This document shows positions 59,460-64,000 of a stretch of DNA of 64,000 nucleotides, one piece after another. Location of the stretch: positions 11,734,447 through 11,798,446 of the forward strand of contig CM051002.1 of the NCBI GenBank assembly GCA_027704905.1, in the 5' to 3' direction. Each line of letters opens with the position of its first letter. The stretch's first letter is position 1. The translations under genes and the position numbers were made by a program. The stretch is from Muraenolepis orangiensis. Its lineage: Eukaryota > Chordata > Actinopteri > Gadiformes > Muraenolepididae. A model generated the notes under the pieces. That model was not told where the DNA came from. It did no database searches and saw only the letters and a list, made by a program, of their open reading frames with translations.

Positions 59460-59899
59460 CCTCGCTCCGCATTGGACTGCTAAGTGAGTGGGACCCACCG
59501 CGGCTTCGGAGAGGCGACCAGCACGGCCAGCACTGGCTTGGCCGTGTTGTCCAGTTATTCCGCTGTACCCCACAAGAGGGCGCTGTCGGTCACCTTGCTT
59601 TAACGCAGAAGCAAAACAAAGGACAAAGCAGGAAGCAGAGAAGGACGTACGAGCTCCTTTCGGTTTCCTGTATTTTAAGACTCCGGTGTTCGATTATGAA
59701 AGCGATCCGTCGCATTTGGGTATTATCCGCGTGTATGTGTATACAAACAAATCCAATATTTTCACAGTTGGACGCTAAATAAATCTGTTTGTGGGTTAAC
59801 GTGTGCTTCCGTCGACCACGTCTACCTTCCGTGCTTTACCAAAACTGACGCTAGGTTTCAACCTTCAGTCTACAAAAGGATAGCGTTTCGTCACTTAAC

Positions 59900-59970
59900 T
59901 CCTCCCCTTTCCGAGTAGCCAATGGGAGGCCGGCGGCTGTCACTGGGCGGGGCCAAACCACCAGATATGA
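59900..59970 (-). promoter_or_regulatory. ip6k2: Candidate ip6k2 promoter
   Basis: A GC-rich block contains a CCAAT core (gccaatggg, about 59918-59926) and a GC box (gggcggggcc, about 59945-59954) and lies about 0.45 kb upstream of the ip6k2 start exon. A non-coding first exon between 59500 and 59900 is likely but was not defined. Confidence 0.4.
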
Positions 59971-60534
59971 TCGAGGCAGGCGTCTGATCCCAAGCGAAAC
60001 ACGCCAACAAAGCATTGGGGGATGGGGAGGAAAAAAATACAAGACGACGTAAACATACGCATAATGTGTTATTATTGATTGTGTACACGAGGACTGTGAA
60101 AACACTCGGACGTGCCACGCCATTGAACTGATATCATTTGTTCGTGATACATACCAATGAACACACGGAACATCGTTTAATTATCTATTGCGCTGTACAT
60201 TCCAGCATTTCGTTTTCTTTGCATGTCCATTGCATCATTTCTATAGAATAGGCCCGTCGAGTTAGTACTGCAGAGTCTGAAGACTGCCCTGCATATATAT
60301 ATATATAAACACAGATACACATATATACATTTATATCAAATAAAAAATAAACCAGAAACAAATTGAAATTAAAATGATGATAAGAATCCTAATAATAATA
60401 TATAGGCCACACATTTACCACAGCCATATTTATAGGCCTCTGAACAACAACTTTGCATCAGAAAATGCTTAAAATATTTATATTTTCTACTAACAAGTAG
60501 GATTTTTTTTGTTAACATTAAAATATGTTTCAAG

Positions 60535-62195
60535 ATCAGATTCAAGATAACTTTATTCATCCCGAGGGAAATGAAGGTGCAACAGTTGAAACAGGGGGAA
60601 TAAATGCACACAAAAATATACTAATACCTAAAAGCTAAAAACTAAATAACAACAACTAACTAAACAAAACTAGTATAAACAAAATATAACTAAATTAACT
60701 CTAAATGAAATCGAAATGTATTGATAGATGAATATTTCTTTTCTGGAAGGAGACTACAGGTTGTCTCGGAGTACAAGTACCTAGGGGTACATATTGACAC
60801 AAACCTCAATTTCAAAACCCATATCAAAAAGGTCTGCAATAAAGTAAAGTTCAATCTGTCAAATTACAGATACATTCGAAACTTCCTATCATCTGCAGCA
60901 GCTAAACTATACCTTCACTCAATGGTCCTCTCCCACATCAACTACTGTCTGATAAGCTGGTCTAATGCACACTCTACAGCTCTAAAACCACTGGAATCAC
61001 TGTATAAACAAGCACTCAAAACACTAGACAAAAAACCATTCCGGTATCATCATTGTCACATTGTTAAAAAATATAATCTGTTCAGCTGGGAAAATCTCAT
61101 AGTTTACAAAAACATCTGCTTAGTTTATAAGATCAATCGTGGGTTGGCTCCTCCTCCTCTGGCTGGCTTCATCAGCCTAAAGCCCACCTCAACCAGGGTT
61201 ACTAGAGGTGCGGCTAGGGGAGACTGCGCAATCCCATTTAGGAAAAGTGCATTCAGCCAGGCTGTCTTTTCATTCCACGCATCCCATCAATGGAATTCAA
61301 TACCCCAACCAATAAGAGAGTCCTCATCCTACTACACATTCAAGCACAGTATTAAAAAGTAGCTCACTAATAATCAACAGTGCTTCACTAAGTAAATATG
61401 TACAATGGTATAACATTGTCGTGGTATTTTTATTATTGCTTTTAGGATGTCTACCTCCATCTGGCAAAGGGACTATCGGTGAAAACTAGCCTTTTGGCTA
61501 ATTCGAGTACTTTTACATGTTTTTAATATGTTGATTAATGTACACTGTCCCTTGTTTTAAATAAATCAAATCAATTCAAATCAAATCAATATATGAATTG
61601 CACAATTTACAGTATTATTACAGTAATACGTAGGTATATACAATACACAACAATACGTATAGTGCAAATTGGCAGTAATAAAATATTAATAATTAATAAA
61701 TAACTCAAAAAAGTGACATGTGAAAAGTGAAAAGTGAAATTGAATGTACTGTGCAAAATTACAGTGAAAGGATTTACAGTGCGTTGACCAAAAAATAATA
61801 ATAACAGTGCGTTGGCCTCAGGTCACTGAGTCTCCACTGTCCCTCTCACGACCCGAGGTAGATGAATTATAGAGACTGGTGGCCACAGGAAGAAAGGACT
61901 TCCTATGGCGTCCCTGTGGTACACCTGAGAGTAATGAGTCTGTTGCTGAAGGTGCTTCTGTATGAGGTCAGCACCTGATGGAGAGGGTGAGAGTTGTTGT
62001 CAAGGATACTACGCAGCTTGCGCAGCATCCTCCTCTCAGACACCACCAACAAGGAATCCAGCTGGACCCCCAGGACAGCGCCAGCCTTCCTGACAATCCT
62101 GCTGATCTTGGCGTCTGCTGACCTCAACCTGCTTCCCCAGCACACGACACCGGAGAAGATGGCACTGGCTACCACCGACTGGTAGAACATTTTCA
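60535..62195 (-). mobile_element. Jockey/Rex-like LINE 3' fragment, interrupted
   Basis: The minus strand encodes the C-terminal end of a non-LTR retrotransposon polyprotein (FYQSVVASAIFSGVVCWGS, KISRIVRKAGAVLGVQLDSL, SHPLHQVL, STFSNRLI) at 61903-62190. The 3' end lies at the left near 60540 with the characteristic ttcatcccgagggaaatgaa (sense: ttcatttccctcgggatgaa). The part between the coding tail and the 3' end is interrupted by a plus-strand LINE fragment (about 60715-61592). Confidence 0.72.
60715..61592 (+). mobile_element. LINE 3' fragment, plus strand, nested
   Basis: A 213-codon open frame (60721-61362) is the C-terminal portion of a reverse-transcriptase polyprotein: EYKYLGVHIDTNLNFKTHI, SHINYCLISWSN, LESLYKQALKTLDKKP, NICLVYKINRGLAPPPL and WNSIPQPIRESS. 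It is followed by a UTR and a (tcaaatcaa)n-type tail ending about 61592. It is 5'-truncated, so it has no finger or palm domain. The clade is not certain. The frame is intact over this part, suggesting fairly recent insertion. Confidence 0.78.
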
Positions 62196-62221
62196 GTTGG
62201 GGTTGTTGGTGAAATAATAAA

Positions 62222-63534
62222 GATAAGCCATCAAAGATACCAACTAAAGAATTAGCATATCGTCAAAATAGATCCACGGACGACGCAATTGACATGGCCC
62301 TCCACACTGCCCTTTCCCACCTGGAGGGAAAGAACTGTTATGTGCGAATGCTGTTTGTGGACTACAGCTCAGCGTTCAACACAATAGTTCCTGCCAAGCT
62401 TGACACCAAGCTGAGAGGTCTAGGCGTACCCCCATCCACGTGCAGCTGGATACTGGACCTCCTGTCGGACCGCCGCCAGGTGGTGAGGATGGGCAGCACC
62501 ACATCAGAGCCACTGACCCTCAACACGGGAGCCCCCCAGGGATGCGTGCTGAGCCCTCTCCTCTACTCCCTCTACACCCACGACTGCATGGCTATGCACA
62601 GCTCCAACGTCATCTTCAAGTTGGCTGACGACACGACAGTGATGGGCCTGATCGCCGGCGACGACGAGACAGCCTACAGGGAGGAGGTAGGATCGCTGGA
62701 GCAGTGGTGCCAGGAGAACAGCCTCGCCCTCACATCACAAGAAGACCAAGGAGCTGATCGTGGACTTCAGGAGGCAGAGGGGAGAGCACAGCCCTATCTC
62801 CATCGACGGCGTTGCAGTAGAGATCTCCGAGGACCTCACATGGTCCACGCACACCACACACGTGGTGAAAAGGGCCCAACAACGCCTGTATTTCCTCAGG
62901 CGTCTGAAGAAATTCAGCATGGGCCCCCGCATCCTGAGAACATTCTATAACGGCACCATCGAGAGTGTTCTTACAGGGTGTATCACTGCCTGGTACGGGA
63001 ACTGCACTGCACTCGAGCGCAGAGCGCTTCAAAGGGTTGTGCGGACGGCCCAGTATATCGTTGGAGGCGAGCTCCCCTCCCTCCTGGATATTTACAATCA
63101 GCGGTGCGTGGCCAAGGCCAAACGAATCCTAAAAGACATTGCCCACCCCAGCCACAAACTGTACTCACTGTTACCGTCAGGCAGGCGATACCGCAGTATC
63201 AAGTGCCGTACAAATAGGCTTAGAGATAGCTTCCACAGTCAGGCCATCAGGCTGCTGAACAAGGACGTATAGCATATAACAATGTATATTTTATTACATT
63301 GATTTATATATACATATTGCTCTTTTCTGTGCTGATATTATGCATTTTATAAATTGCATTTTTATTTTTAATTTGTAATTTTTATTTTTAACTTTATTCA
63401 ATTTTTATTCAATTTTTATCTTATTTTATAACTGCTGTCTGTCGTCGGGTATTGCACACAAGATTTTCACATCACTGCTTTATACTTGTGTAAACTGTGA
63501 AGTGACAATAAACTTGACTTGACTTGACTTGAAG
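62222..63534 (+). mobile_element. LINE fragment with reverse transcriptase palm domain, frameshifted
   Basis: The plus strand encodes AYRQNRSTDDAIDMALHTAL, then VDYSSAFNTI, GAPQGCVLSPLLYSLY and KLADDTTVMG, with the RT catalytic pair seen as ADD. After about 62735 the frame shifts by one and continues at 62760-63272 with VDFRRQRGEHSPISIDG, FYNGTIESVLTGCITAWYGN, LLPSGRRYRSIKCRTNRLRD and a stop. The 3' UTR ends gtgacaataaacttgac with a (CTTGA)n tail at about 63511-63533. It is of the jockey/Rex-like type common in fish and is inactive: 5'-truncated and frameshifted. Confidence 0.82.
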
Positions 63535-63921
63535 ATTAGATACTACCTTATTTTTAATGTATCAATTAGCATATTCGATTAATTTGTGAAAATCAAAAAT
63601 ACTTCAACTGTATGTAGGCCTATTTTGTGTTGTAGGTTCATTCTTTAGATGGTATGCCAATGTGTACATAAACTACATAACACATAAACATATACAACCT
63701 ACATAAACATCAAAATAATTAACATATTCTTATCTACCTACTCTGCCTGGGTCAGTAAGGGATGGCAAAATAGACTGTTGTTTGTTGTTCTGTTGGTGAA
63801 ATACAGCCAGCAATGCCCTAATCCCCAATGTTCTAACTCTGGAGTGGGATTATAAATGACATGTCTGTCCCTAGACTGGATCCTAGACCATGGATGGGAA
63901 GAGGGTACAGAGACAGAGTGA

Positions 63922-63966
<45 letters not shown>

Positions 63967-64000
63967 ACATTCTATATTTGAATGTAGCGTGCTCTACTCC
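63535..64000. other. Right-edge spacer with (GA)n
   Basis: AT-rich sequence with a (GA)n array at 63926-63963. No gene seen before the window ends. Confidence 0.6.

Noticed and set aside
59460..59573. Upstream in-frame extension of ip6k2
   Set aside because: A TTAGCAG acceptor at about 59477 precedes the chosen ATG, so the extension is probably intronic and has no family match.

Overview
The window is nuclear DNA from a ray-finned (teleost) fish. The seven protein-coding genes found are all multi-exon, with canonical GT-AG introns that are mostly a few hundred bases or less. The translated proteins match vertebrate orthologues almost residue for residue. The interspersed repeats (L2-type and jockey/Rex-like LINEs, hAT DNA transposons, tRNA-derived SINEs) and the many long dinucleotide arrays are typical of fish. 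A repeat-rich lineage such as the cods is possible, but that is a guess. All seven human orthologues lie on chromosome 3 (3p25, 3p21 and 3q21, from general knowledge), so this is a conserved vertebrate linkage block.

Layout, left to right. (1) 0.3-7 kb: rab7a (+), with a putative non-coding first exon, then five coding exons giving 207 aa. (2) 7.6-10.1 kb: arpc4 (+), six coding exons, 168 aa, the first carrying only the ATG. (3) 10.4-18.4 kb: pfkfb4 (-), thirteen coding exons resolved; the last exon is not identified. (4) 18-27 kb: gene-poor accessory DNA with a 166-bp (CA)n array, a 0.7-kb foldback element built of minisatellite, a hAT element interrupted by an L2 LINE, and a polypurine tract. 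(5) 27.1-36.7 kb: mapkapk3 (-), ten coding exons, 395 aa. Its first intron (6.5 kb) holds a stack of nested hAT transposons. (6) 37.6-43.9 kb: uroc1 (-), nineteen coding exons, 677 aa. (7) 44.8-50.1 kb: sec61a1 (-), twelve coding exons, 476 aa. (8) 50-54.5 kb: non-coding DNA with two (CT)n arrays. (9) 54.6-59.9 kb: ip6k2 (-), five coding exons, 451 aa. (10) 60.5-63.5 kb: three degraded LINE fragments.

The genes do not form a pathway. They are housekeeping or signalling functions: late-endosomal Rab GTPase, Arp2/3 actin nucleation, fructose-2,6-bisphosphate metabolism, a p38-activated kinase, histidine catabolism, the ER translocon and inositol pyrophosphate synthesis. Exon boundaries were read by eye from splice consensus, reading phase and family alignment. 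For six of the seven genes the exon lengths add up to an uninterrupted reading frame of the expected length.

The main points of interest are: uroc1 exon 5 lying between long complementary (TG)n and (AC)n arrays; a mapkapk3 splice acceptor made of a (TG)n array; the foldback minisatellite element; and several nested transposon insertions whose target-site duplications give a relative order of events.
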